Source: Clostridia bacterium (lineage in GTDB: Bacteria > Bacillota > Clostridia > Christensenellales > Borkfalkiaceae). From it: a stretch of DNA of 39,590 nucleotides. Numbering within the stretch: the stretch's first letter is position 1; every line of letters begins with the position of its first letter. The notes beneath the pieces were generated by a model. It worked only from the letters and a program-made list of their open reading frames with translations, was not told the origin of the DNA and did no database searches. A program made the translations under genes and the position numbers. Where the stretch lies: contig CAAGAM010000198.1 in NCBI GenBank assembly GCA_900767815.1, forward strand, positions 1 to 39,590, written 5' to 3'. Below are positions 1 through 8,337 of this stretch, one piece after another.

Positions 1-717
1 ATCGAACGTCCCGCGGAAAGCAGACAAATCCCGTTGAACCCTGCTACCGTAACCGAAAAGGCTGCAGACGGAACGTTAGAAGGGCTTGGCGGAACTTACG
101 ATTATAAAGGTCTCGGCGAATATAAAGTAGGCGACACGCTCGAATTCAGGTTTAAAGGGCAGAATATCCCCAACGTAGGTCTTTTCGTAAACAAAAACGG
201 AGTGAATCCGATCGGCGGAGGAACGGAGAACACGGGAATATTCGTGCAGACTTCGGGACACGGCTCGGTAACTTATAACAAGCGTTTGTGTATAGTCGGA
301 CCTTATCTCGTAGACGCGGGCGGGGTGGAATATTATTCGTCCATACCGGGTTTTACCTATCGCGGATGGCTCAGTGCAAACCACGAACTCGCCGTAGATA
401 CAAGCTATGTTGTGGGCAAAGACAAATTCTCTCTTTTCGGAATAGAAATGCTTGACGAAAACACCGATTACGTTTACAGAATAACGACTTCGGCAGCGGG
501 GTCGGCAGACACTGTAACGATAAAGTGTACGCTGCATTCGGTGACGGACGGCAATGAAACTTTGGTTGCGGATTTTACAAGAACCGTAACTCACTATCTC
601 GATTCTCTCGAAAACAGATATGCGGTTGTTTACGGCGCGGGCGATTTCTACAGCAAAAACGCAAACGTATACACAGGCAAGACGATAACGTTCGAGTGGA
701 ATTTAATAAAGGCGTAA
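1..717 (+). CDS. C-terminal part of a probable surface carbohydrate-associated protein (5' end outside window)
   Basis: The reading frame is open to the first base, so this is the tail of a longer protein; the TTG at 34 is not a convincing start. About 238 codons are visible. They are rich in Gly, Thr, Asn and aromatic residues with alternating hydrophobic strands, as in beta-sandwich domains of secreted glycan-binding proteins. No catalytic motif or anchor is seen. It ends 14 bases before the next start, so it probably heads or belongs to the same transcript. The function is not recognised; a beta-sandwich binding module is an inference from composition and context. Confidence 0.6.
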   Translation: MERPAESRQIPLNPATVTEKAADGTLEGLGGTYDYKGLGEYKVGDTLEFRFKGQNIPNVGLFVNKNGVNPIGGGTENTGIFVQTSGHGSVTYNKRLCIVGPYLVDAGGVEYYSSIPGFTYRGWLSANHELAVDTSYVVGKDKFSLFGIEMLDENTDYVYRITTSAAGSADTVTIKCTLHSVTDGNETLVADFTRTVTHYLDSLENRYAVVYGAGDFYSKNANVYTGKTITFEWNLIKA

Positions 718-731
718 AAAAAAGGAAAATT

Positions 732-2108
732 ATGAAAGATAAAAGATTTATGTTATACGGCTATTCGTCGGGAACGGACGGAACGTATTTTTCGGGAACG
801 CGCGTTTTCACGCAGAACAAAGATTTCAGAACGGAAGAGCAATACAGATATTATCTCGAAAGCGGACTGAACACTCTGATGCTCGAAGGTAACGATCCTT
901 ATTACGGCGAAACGTGGGAAACCAGTCAGACAAAAAAGAATATGGACACCGCTTACAAGGCGGGAATCGACAGAATAATCATTTACGACAAGAGAATTTT
1001 CGATTGTTCCGAAGTGAGAGGCGGACTTATCGGAGACGGTAAACGGTTTGCAACTGCCGAAGAGCTGGAAAATTTCATCCGTTATTGTATCAAAGATTAT
1101 AAAACGCACCCCGCGTTTTACGGATTTATGCTTGTCGACGAGCCGAGATGGTTTCAGATAGAATCGCTTGCGCAGGTCGTAAGGGCGACGAGAAAAGTCG
1201 CGCCCGAAGTGTTTATTCAGAATAATATTTTGCCGTTTTATCCGGGGCACGGAAGTTTGTTCCTCGAAGATTACGACGGCACGAGCATAGACGACGAGGC
1301 CGTTGCCTACCATAAGTATATCCAAAACTATCTCGACGCAACGGGTATGCCCTATCTTATGTACGATTCTTATCCGATGCGGCTCGAACCCGAAGCGGGA
1401 TACTTTATAAGACGCGAACATCTGCAAGGACTGCAAATCGCCGCCGAAGAAGTTAAAAAGCGCGATCTGTCTTTCTGTTTCGTCTGTCAGACCCAGGCTT
1501 TTTACGCTCACGACAGAATAGTTTACCGCGCTCCGAACGAGGCGGAAATGCGTTGGCAGATTAACTGCGTTCTCGCTTTCGGCGTTAAGAGTATAGGTTA
1601 CTTTACTTACTGGAGAAAACAGCGCAACAGCGATCTCGAATATTTTGTCGACGGAACGTCTTTCATGACTCAGAACGGCGAAAAAACGCCGCTGTATTTC
1701 GCGATGCAAAAAATTCATTCCGAACTTAAAGAAATTTCGGATTATCTGCTTGATCTCAAATATGAAAGCAGCGGTTATTATACCGATCTCTCGGCACCCT
1801 TAGAGCATATCGAACCTATGGAAAAGGGCGACGCGGAGCGGTTTATTGCGATTAAAGGCGACGGCAAAACTTCGCTCGTGATAACTTTTTTGAAAAACGA
1901 AAAGAGCGGCGAAAAGGTAATTTGTCTGTTCAATGCAAACGATCCGCGCGGAAAATATCCCGAAGCGTGCAATATTACGGTAAATTTAAAGCAAGGAGAG
2001 ATCGCGCGTGTGTTTTCGCTTAAAAGCGGATTCGGCGCGGCGAAAAACGAATTTACGCTCGATAGCGGAGATTCGGTGTTTTTAATAGTTAAACAGGAGG
2101 AAAAATAA
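732..2108 (+). CDS. Putative TIM-barrel glycoside hydrolase-like protein, DEP-motif family, cytoplasmic paralogue
   Basis: The ATG at 732 is chosen over an in-frame ATG at 696 because it follows AAAGGAAAA and avoids overlap with the preceding gene. The product is 458 residues with no signal peptide. It looks like a (beta/alpha)8 barrel followed by a small C-terminal beta domain. Landmarks are GFMLVDEP (Asp136-Glu137-Pro138), reminiscent of the Asn-Glu-Pro acid/base motif of clan GH-A, then a YDSYP segment near 211-215, CQT at 252-254 and FTYW near 291-294. All recur in the next gene and, more diverged, in the gene at 16308. I cannot assign a known GH family. The Glu of DEP is a candidate catalytic acid; no partner Glu is obvious. 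Its position next to sugar-acid genes supports an intracellular role on imported glycans. Confidence 0.75.
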   Translation: MKDKRFMLYGYSSGTDGTYFSGTRVFTQNKDFRTEEQYRYYLESGLNTLMLEGNDPYYGETWETSQTKKNMDTAYKAGIDRIIIYDKRIFDCSEVRGGLIGDGKRFATAEELENFIRYCIKDYKTHPAFYGFMLVDEPRWFQIESLAQVVRATRKVAPEVFIQNNILPFYPGHGSLFLEDYDGTSIDDEAVAYHKYIQNYLDATGMPYLMYDSYPMRLEPEAGYFIRREHLQGLQIAAEEVKKRDLSFCFVCQTQAFYAHDRIVYRAPNEAEMRWQINCVLAFGVKSIGYFTYWRKQRNSDLEYFVDGTSFMTQNGEKTPLYFAMQKIHSELKEISDYLLDLKYESSGYYTDLSAPLEHIEPMEKGDAERFIAIKGDGKTSLVITFLKNEKSGEKVICLFNANDPRGKYPEACNITVNLKQGEIARVFSLKSGFGAAKNEFTLDSGDSVFLIVKQEEK

Positions 2109-2109
2109 G

Positions 2110-3660
2110 ATGAAAAAAATAAGCAGAATTATAGCGTTGTTGTTTGCGGCGACTATCGCTCTGACGATGTTCGGTTGCGGCGGAAAGACGGGCGGCAATT
2201 CCGCCGATCTGTCGGGCGCGCCGGATTATTCGGGCAGCACGGGTGAATTTTTAACTTACGGATATACGGGTCCGACCGACGGAACCTGGTTCCGCGACGA
2301 CGAACAGTATAATACGGGCGAGGACTACCGCACGACGGAGCGTTATGCCGAATATAAGGACGCGGGCTTTAACGTGCTTTTGTTGCAGGGCAACGAACCG
2401 TATAACGGCGAGCCTTTTGAAACGAGCATATTAAAGCGTACTATGGACAGAGCTTACGAAGCGGAAATTAAAAAGGTTATCGTATACGATTCGCGTATTT
2501 TCAATCTTTCCGCGTCGGAAGTTCCGATAGTAGGCGAAGGCAGAAAATTCGCCACCGAGGACGACCTTGTGGAATTTATAAGAACGTGTCTTGCGGATTA
2601 TAAGGATCACCCCGCGTTTTTCGGCGTGATGCTCGTGGACGAACCGTTTTATGACGTTCTGCCGCAGGCGGCTCTTACCTATAAAGCGTGCGAGAAGGCT
2701 CTTGACGGCATTTACGTTCAACTCAACCTCCTTCCGCTCGACAACACGGCTTCCAGCGGAAGATTCCAGGATCCCGACGGCGAATTCGCAAGCCTTAACG
2801 TTTACGATCAATACGAATTGTATTTAAGACAATTCTGCGAGTGGTCGGGTTGCGACAGAATTTGTATGGACTCTTATCCTATCCGCCAATACACCAAATC
2901 GGGCGTGGCGAGCGAATATTATATTCTCGATACGCACCTGCGCAATCTCAGAATTCTCAATAAAGTAGCCAAGGAGTTCAATTGTAAACTCGACGCCGTG
3001 GCTCAGACTATGGGAATGGGACAATTGTCGGGAGATACGGTTTATCTTAAATCGCCCGACAGAAGCGAAATGTACTGGCAGATGAACGCTTATATGGGCT
3101 TCGGCATAAAGACTTTCGCTTCCTTTACTTACTGGAATAAACAGCAGAACAGCGTGAACAACGAATTTTACGACGGCTCGGCATATATAACGAGAAAGGG
3201 CGAACGCACGCCTCTGTATTATTCGATGCAGAAAATTCATCGCGAAATGCAGGAGTTTGCTCCGGTACTTTTGAATTTCGATTATTGCGGAATGAGATAT
3301 TATTATACCAAGCCCAGCTCGTATTCGACCCTTCATCTGTCGTCTGCATTCGGAGCGGACGAGGAACAGGATAAATTTTCCGAGCTTTCGGACGTAAAGG
3401 TCGGCACTTCGCAAATGGCTATGGTAACCGAGTTGAAAGACGAAAACAGCGGACGTTATATGTATATGCTTATGAATCCGCAAGCGCCTTCCAACGCAAA
3501 ATTCAGCGACGTTTCTCTCAATGCGACGCTCGATTTCGGCTCGAAATACAAAGCGGTAAAAATCTGGTATAAGGGAGAAAGCAAGCTTGCTCCGCTCGTA
3601 AACGGAAAGATAGATTTCGACCTTTCCGCCGGTTATGCGGTTTTCGTTATGCCTTATTAA
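2110..3660 (+). CDS. Putative TIM-barrel glycoside hydrolase-like lipoprotein, DEP-motif family
   Basis: The 516-residue protein starts one base after the previous stop, with AGGAGG at 2095-2100. A lipoprotein signal is present: basic start, hydrophobic core and a Cys at 23 preceded by Met-Phe-Gly. The mature part is collinear with the preceding gene: GVMLVDEP with Asp177-Glu178-Pro179, MDSYP, AQT, then EMYWQMN and FTYW, and a C-terminal beta region ending in VFVMPY. It is therefore a tandem duplicate targeted to the outer face of the membrane. A glycan-processing role is inferred from fold and locus; the family is unassigned. The pair suggests related reactions on either side of the membrane. 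Confidence 0.75.
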   Translation: MKKISRIIALLFAATIALTMFGCGGKTGGNSADLSGAPDYSGSTGEFLTYGYTGPTDGTWFRDDEQYNTGEDYRTTERYAEYKDAGFNVLLLQGNEPYNGEPFETSILKRTMDRAYEAEIKKVIVYDSRIFNLSASEVPIVGEGRKFATEDDLVEFIRTCLADYKDHPAFFGVMLVDEPFYDVLPQAALTYKACEKALDGIYVQLNLLPLDNTASSGRFQDPDGEFASLNVYDQYELYLRQFCEWSGCDRICMDSYPIRQYTKSGVASEYYILDTHLRNLRILNKVAKEFNCKLDAVAQTMGMGQLSGDTVYLKSPDRSEMYWQMNAYMGFGIKTFASFTYWNKQQNSVNNEFYDGSAYITRKGERTPLYYSMQKIHREMQEFAPVLLNFDYCGMRYYYTKPSSYSTLHLSSAFGADEEQDKFSELSDVKVGTSQMAMVTELKDENSGRYMYMLMNPQAPSNAKFSDVSLNATLDFGSKYKAVKIWYKGESKLAPLVNGKIDFDLSAGYAVFVMPY

Positions 3661-3664
3661 AATC

Positions 3665-5146
3665 ATGTACGAATTGAAATCCGTCAGCCCCGAAAGCGAA
3701 GGGATACCGTCCCGCGCGATATCGAGGTTTATCGACAAGATAAAAAAATATAAAATGAATATTCATTCGTTTGCGTTTCTTCGCCGCGGCTTTGTCGCGG
3801 CGGAAGCGTATGCGAAGCCGTTTTTCGACGAGAATTTTATGCACAGGATGTATTCGTGCAGTAAATCCGTCGTTTCGCTTGCCGTAGGAAAACTGGTTAA
3901 AGAGAAAAGAATACGTCTTACGGATAAAATCTGCGATTATTTCCCCGAATATACGGACGAATATACAGACGAAAGCATTAAAAACATAACTATAGAAGAC
4001 ATGCTCGAAATGAGCGTGCCTCCGCTTACGGACGCTTATGCGCTGCGCCCCGATTTACCCTGGGCGGAAAGTTTTTTCAAGGTTAAAGGAGTTAAACCGT
4101 CGGGTACGATTTTCGATTATAATTCGTCGTCGACGTTCATTCTCGGCGTTCTGGTCGAAAAACTGGTCGGAAAGACGTTTATCGATTATCTTCGTCCCGA
4201 GTTCGATAAAATCGGCGTCGGAGAAAACGTATATTGCGTGCTTTCGCCGGACGGACACGCCTGGGGCGGAAGCGGCGTGGTTTGCACCATGCGCGATTTT
4301 ATAAAAATCTGTCTGCTTGTGGCGGAAAGGGGAAAACACGACGGCGAAATTCTGTTGCCGGAAGATTATCTCGCGCGCGCCACTTCGAAACGGGTGTCGA
4401 ATTATACGCGTAACGATTATGCGCCGAGAAAGTCCGAAGGGTACGGTTATCAGTTCTGGATAACCGATAAGGGATATTCCGCTTACGGAATGGGTTCGCA
4501 ATATGCGTTTTTCTTCCCCGATAAAGATTTGTTGTTCGTATGTACCGGCGACACTCAGGTTGCCGCCGATGATTTTTGCGGCGAATTCCTCTATGAGTGG
4601 GTGTCCGACGTATACGACGAAGTTACGGATAAAAAACTCGACGGAGGCGACGATTATGAAAATCTTAAAAGAAAGACGGACGAATTTTCGTTGCCCGATT
4701 TTTGCGGGGTAAAGCAAACGCCTTTCGCCGGGGAAATAAACGGGAAAAAATATATTCTTCGCGCAAACGAAATGGGTATAAAGTGGTTCAGAGTGTGGTT
4801 GAATAACGACGACGGATTTTTCGAATACGAAAACGCGCGCGGCGTAAAACGCCTGAATTTCGGGCTGTGCGGGTATAAGCAAGGGAAATTCCCCGAAACG
4901 AATTTTTACTCCCGACGGGTCGGGATTCCGTCCGGAATCGAACAGGATTGCATAGTCGCGGCGGAATGGACCGAAGAAAAGAAATTACTTATAAGGGCAT
5001 ACGTTATAGGAAGCAATTTCGGTAACGTATTTATTACGCTGGGATTCAAAGGCGACGAGGTCGGAGTTGCTATGAACAAGAAAGCCGAATTTTTTATGGA
5101 CGATTACGAAGGCTTTGCCTATGGCCGTCTGTCGGCTGAATCGTAA
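3665..5146 (+). CDS. Serine hydrolase of the beta-lactamase/class C esterase family, no signal peptide
   Basis: The start at 3665 follows the upstream stop by four bases; an in-frame ATG at 3635 would overlap the previous gene by 26 bases and is less likely. No clear ribosome binding site is seen, so translational coupling is likely. The roughly 493-residue product shows SCSK (the SxxK nucleophile motif) near residue 65, FDYNSSS (the Tyr-x-Ser/Asn position), and a later GYGYQFW ... YGMGSQ segment in the place of the third active-site box. The beta-lactamase-fold domain spans about residues 10-320, followed by a C-terminal beta domain. These proteins include esterases, amidases and peptidases. 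Without an export signal, an intracellular esterase removing acyl groups from imported oligosaccharides is plausible but inferred. Antibiotic resistance is unlikely. Confidence 0.8.
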   Translation: MYELKSVSPESEGIPSRAISRFIDKIKKYKMNIHSFAFLRRGFVAAEAYAKPFFDENFMHRMYSCSKSVVSLAVGKLVKEKRIRLTDKICDYFPEYTDEYTDESIKNITIEDMLEMSVPPLTDAYALRPDLPWAESFFKVKGVKPSGTIFDYNSSSTFILGVLVEKLVGKTFIDYLRPEFDKIGVGENVYCVLSPDGHAWGGSGVVCTMRDFIKICLLVAERGKHDGEILLPEDYLARATSKRVSNYTRNDYAPRKSEGYGYQFWITDKGYSAYGMGSQYAFFFPDKDLLFVCTGDTQVAADDFCGEFLYEWVSDVYDEVTDKKLDGGDDYENLKRKTDEFSLPDFCGVKQTPFAGEINGKKYILRANEMGIKWFRVWLNNDDGFFEYENARGVKRLNFGLCGYKQGKFPETNFYSRRVGIPSGIEQDCIVAAEWTEEKKLLIRAYVIGSNFGNVFITLGFKGDEVGVAMNKKAEFFMDDYEGFAYGRLSAES

Positions 5147-5189
5147 GGTTTTCTTTGCTATTTAGGATGTTTCCGACAACGAGGTAAAA

Positions 5190-6572
5190 ATGATTAAAGT
5201 GTTGCAATTCGGCGAGGGGAATTTTTTGAGAACCTTCGCGGACGCGTATTTCGATACGCTGAATAAAGAGAACGCAGGCGAATACGAAGTAAATATCGTA
5301 AAACCTATAACGTTTGGCAATCTTGATAAATTCAAGGCGCAGAATAACAGATATCATATTGTTTTGCGCGGCGTGAAGGACGGAAAAGAAGCGGAAAACG
5401 TTTATAAAATCGACGTTTTAAACTCCGTTATTTCGCCTTTTGAGGATTATGAGAAATATCTTTCGCTCGCAAAGGACAAAGACCTGAAGATAATCGTTTC
5501 AAACACCACCGAGGCGGGGATTTGCTTCAACGCCGAAGATAAATTCGACGGTTTCGAGCATATAACTTACCCCGCGAAACTTACTAAATTTTTGTTTGAA
5601 AGGTTTAACGCGGGGCTTGACGGGGTGTATTTGTTGCCCGTGGAACTTATCGACAACAACGCCGACGAGCTTAAAAAGTGCGTGGATAAGTATATTGAAT
5701 TGTGGCAACTTCCCGTGGCTTTCAAAAAGTGGAACGACGAGCGGAATTACTATTGCAATACGCTCGTTGACCGCATAGTTTCGGGCTATCCCAAGGACGA
5801 AGAGACCAAAGAGCATTTGTTTGAACTTATCGGCGAAAAGGACGAACTCGTTTCTATAGGCGAGCCGTTCGGGCTTTGGGCTGTCGAAAACAAGGGCGAA
5901 ATAAGCAAGTATATAAAGGACGGCAAGCATAATATCGAAGTCGTTTTAACTAACGATATCAAATATTACAAGAAGAGAAAAGTGCGCGTTTTAAACGGCA
6001 GTCATACCAATTTAGTGCCTGTGGGTTTATGGCTCGGAAAGATTACCGTTTACGACTGCATGACGGATAAGTCCCTCTATAAGTTCGTTAACGACACTTT
6101 AACGAGTGAAATAATACCGTTCGTTTCCGATGACGTCGCGGCTACTACGGCTTTTGCGGACAGCGTGAAAGAGAGATTTTTAAACCCTTATCTTAACCAC
6201 CAACTCACGAGCATTGCGCTTAATTCCATATCGAAATGGAAAGCGAGAGATCTTCCGTCGTTTAAAGACTACTATGAAAAACACGGTACAATACCGCAGA
6301 GCCTTACCAAAGGTTTCGCGTGTTTAATGGCTTTGTATAAAATCACGACGAAGGGCGACGATGGGAAATACTATGCGAAACTTCCGAGCCGTACTATCGA
6401 AATGAAGGACGACGAGAAGTACCTCGAATATTTCGTAAACGGCGGTTGCGTAATCGAATTCATGAAGGACGAAACGGTCTGGGGCGAAGATCTGACGAAG
6501 TACGAGGGCTTTGCCGCGGCGGTTAAAACAATAGTCAAAAAACTCAGAAGCGGCGATACGGATATTTTATGA
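5190..6572 (+). CDS. uxaB: Tagaturonate reductase (altronate oxidoreductase)
   Basis: The 460-residue protein belongs to the mannitol dehydrogenase family of long-chain NAD-dependent dehydrogenases. The N-terminus VLQFGEGNFLRTFADAY is the characteristic start of UxaB, and the dinucleotide-binding half and C-terminal helical half follow (LNGSHTNLVPVG, then LNSISKWKARDLPS). UxaB reduces D-tagaturonate to D-altronate with NADH in the cytoplasmic galacturonate pathway. GAGGTAAAA precedes the ATG at 5190. It overlaps the next gene by ATGA, the usual uxaB-uxaA coupling. Length fits the family (about 460-490). Its presence argues that the locus handles galacturonate-containing glycans such as pectins. 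The uxaC and kdg genes are not in the window. Confidence 0.92.
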   Translation: MIKVLQFGEGNFLRTFADAYFDTLNKENAGEYEVNIVKPITFGNLDKFKAQNNRYHIVLRGVKDGKEAENVYKIDVLNSVISPFEDYEKYLSLAKDKDLKIIVSNTTEAGICFNAEDKFDGFEHITYPAKLTKFLFERFNAGLDGVYLLPVELIDNNADELKKCVDKYIELWQLPVAFKKWNDERNYYCNTLVDRIVSGYPKDEETKEHLFELIGEKDELVSIGEPFGLWAVENKGEISKYIKDGKHNIEVVLTNDIKYYKKRKVRVLNGSHTNLVPVGLWLGKITVYDCMTDKSLYKFVNDTLTSEIIPFVSDDVAATTAFADSVKERFLNPYLNHQLTSIALNSISKWKARDLPSFKDYYEKHGTIPQSLTKGFACLMALYKITTKGDDGKYYAKLPSRTIEMKDDEKYLEYFVNGGCVIEFMKDETVWGEDLTKYEGFAAAVKTIVKKLRSGDTDIL

Positions 6573-6988
6573 AAGAATTTGTTGTAATAAACGAAAAGGA
6601 CAACGTAGGCATAAGGCTGACCGCAACGGATAAAATTCCCGCGGGGCATAAGTTTGCTTTGCGGGATATTGCCGCGGGCGAATACGTTATAAAATACGGC
6701 GAGATAATCGGCAGAGCGACGGAAGACATAAAGAAGGGCGAATGGGTTCATACGCACAACGTAAAATCGCATTTAGACGAAAGCGTGGAGTATGAATACA
6801 ACCCGAATTACCCCGAAACGAAGATAAAAACGGGCGCGACTTTCAAAGGTTTCAAACGCAAAAACGGCAGAGCGGGGATAAGAAACGAGATATACATTAT
6901 CCCTACGGTAGGCTGCGTAAACGACGTGTGCCGTCGGCGCGGCGATTGTTTTTGCGGCTGTCGTTATGAAAAGGAGGAAGGGCGATGA
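6569..6988 (+). pseudogene. uxaA: Altronate dehydratase, N-terminal fragment only (broken uxaA)
   Basis: The first ~118 codons match the start of altronate dehydratase: the SAF-type N-terminal domain (residues 1-95, with GHKFALRDI and GEWVHTHNVKS) and the beginning of the catalytic part (KRKNGRAGIRNEIYIIPTVGCVND). A complete UxaA is about 490-500 residues. Here family similarity stops near base 6925, after which the frame reads a short Cys/Arg-rich stretch and ends at 6988. From about 6930 another frame encodes an unrelated hydrophobic membrane tail. The gene is thus decapitated from its catalytic domain by a deletion or by an assembly join. The start overlaps uxaB by four bases, so the 5' end is intact. 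The fragment could at most be a free SAF domain. Confidence 0.8.
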
Positions 6989-6992
6989 ATAA
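6930..6992 (+). pseudogene. C-terminal membrane-anchor tail of an unidentified protein, fused to uxaA in another frame
   Basis: Frame 3 from 6930 to the TAA at 6990-6992 reads AVGAAIVFAAVVMKRRKGDE. This is a hydrophobic segment followed by a basic tail, typical of the C-terminal transmembrane anchor of Gram-positive surface proteins. The frame is closed by a stop at 6918-6920, inside the uxaA-derived sequence. The stop overlaps the next start in ATGAATAA, so it was probably once the gene directly upstream of the metallo-beta-lactamase-fold gene. Only about 20 codons remain. Confidence 0.6.
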
Positions 6993-8328
6993 AATGATTA
7001 AAAGGCTTTTATGCCTTGCGATCGCGCTCGGCGTTGCCGTAATTCCTTTCACGGCGGCGTTTGCGGCGGATAAAGAAGAGGATAAAACGATGAAAGAAGA
7101 ATATATCGCGTGTGCGGTCAATTCGACGTGCGTTATCGACGCTTACGGCGACAATAACAAAAACGCCGTTAAAATTCAGCCCGAAGACAACGGTTTTGCG
7201 GGCGTGTGGCTCGCGCTTCCCGGATTGAATCAAAAAAACGCGGGCGACGAAGTTCATATCGAGGCGAGAATACGTTTCGAGGCGGAAACTCCTTACGGGT
7301 ATTCTTACGCGGACGTTGTGGATAACAAAGGAAACGTAATCGACGGGCAGTTTAAAGTCAACAAATGGCAGAACCTTGTTTTCGACGCCGAAATTTATGT
7401 AAAGGAAGGCAAGAAATGCGTGTTCGTCGGCTTTAAAACGGCTAAAAACAACGATATTTACCTTTCGGATATTGCCGTGACGGACGATGTTTATACGACG
7501 GAAAATATGTTCGGCGGCGTTAAAATGACGATTATCGAACCCGAAAAAAATCAGACCGAAGGGTTTATGCTCGTAACCGAAAACGGAAAAATCATAATGA
7601 TCGACGGCGGGGATCAATACGACAAAGATAACGTCGTAAAACTTATCAGACAATACAAAAACGAAGTCGACGACTGGCACGTTTCGCACTATCATTGCGA
7701 CCACGTGTTCGCGCTCATCCGCATTTTAGAGGAAGAGGATATCTTCATTAAAAATCTTTATTACGATTTTAACGTTTCAAACGACATTCTCGAAAAATAC
7801 GGCGACGAGGACAATTATCTCGTCGCGAGGATGAAAAAAGCCGTCGAAGAAAACCGCTCGAAAATCGGAAACGTAATAACGCCCGAAAAAGGAAACGAGT
7901 TTGTAACCGACGGGGTTAAGGTTAAAATTTTAAACAACGCGACGTTCAGAGCGATGGCTAACATGCCTAACGACTCGTCGATAGTTTTAAAGGTTGAAAC
8001 TCCCGGCAAGAAAATACTTTTTCTGGGCGACCTCGGAACTTACGGCGACGTGCTTTTGAAAGACGAGTATTTTTATAACGAAATTCGGGACTGCGAAGTC
8101 GTTCAGCTCGGGCATCACGGGCAGAACGGCGTAAGCGATAAATTTTATCAGTCGCTTCCCGCTATGAAAACGGCGATTTACTGCGCGCCCGAATGGCTCT
8201 TCGATTGCAACGCGGGCAAGGGCATAGGCTCTGGTTCGTGGCAGACTTTAAGAACGAGAGAAATCATGCGCGTTCTGAAAATAAGAAAAACTTACTCGCT
8301 TAAATACGGCAGAGTTGAATTGGGATAA
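6985..8328 (+). CDS. Secreted metallo-beta-lactamase-fold hydrolase with N-terminal beta domain
   Basis: AAGGAGGAAG ends six bases before the ATG. Residues 1-28 form a Sec signal peptide with a plausible AFA|AD cleavage site. Residues ~30-180 look like a carbohydrate-binding-type beta sandwich. From ~185 the metallo-beta-lactamase fold begins: MIDGGD, then HYHCDH at 235-240 (the HxHxDH dinuclear metal motif), LFLGDLG, and GHHGQNG. The domain resembles the C-terminal hydrolase domain of ComEC proteins more than antibiotic-hydrolysing enzymes, so a phosphodiester or ester substrate is possible. It sits among glycosidase genes, and its upstream partner has been lost at the uxaA junction. Fold is confident; substrate unknown. 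Confidence 0.75.
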   Translation: MNKMIKRLLCLAIALGVAVIPFTAAFAADKEEDKTMKEEYIACAVNSTCVIDAYGDNNKNAVKIQPEDNGFAGVWLALPGLNQKNAGDEVHIEARIRFEAETPYGYSYADVVDNKGNVIDGQFKVNKWQNLVFDAEIYVKEGKKCVFVGFKTAKNNDIYLSDIAVTDDVYTTENMFGGVKMTIIEPEKNQTEGFMLVTENGKIIMIDGGDQYDKDNVVKLIRQYKNEVDDWHVSHYHCDHVFALIRILEEEDIFIKNLYYDFNVSNDILEKYGDEDNYLVARMKKAVEENRSKIGNVITPEKGNEFVTDGVKVKILNNATFRAMANMPNDSSIVLKVETPGKKILFLGDLGTYGDVLLKDEYFYNEIRDCEVVQLGHHGQNGVSDKFYQSLPAMKTAIYCAPEWLFDCNAGKGIGSGSWQTLRTREIMRVLKIRKTYSLKYGRVELG

Positions 8329-8337
8329 AATATAAAT

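Noticed and set aside
732..3660. Recent assembly duplication of the first two DEP-barrel genes
   Set aside because: The two proteins align end to end but differ at most positions, and one has a signal peptide, so the duplication is old and real.
3665..8328. Antibiotic-resistance genes (two beta-lactamase-type folds)
   Set aside because: The serine enzyme is cytoplasmic and esterase-like, and the metal enzyme resembles ComEC domains; both lie in a sugar-use locus.
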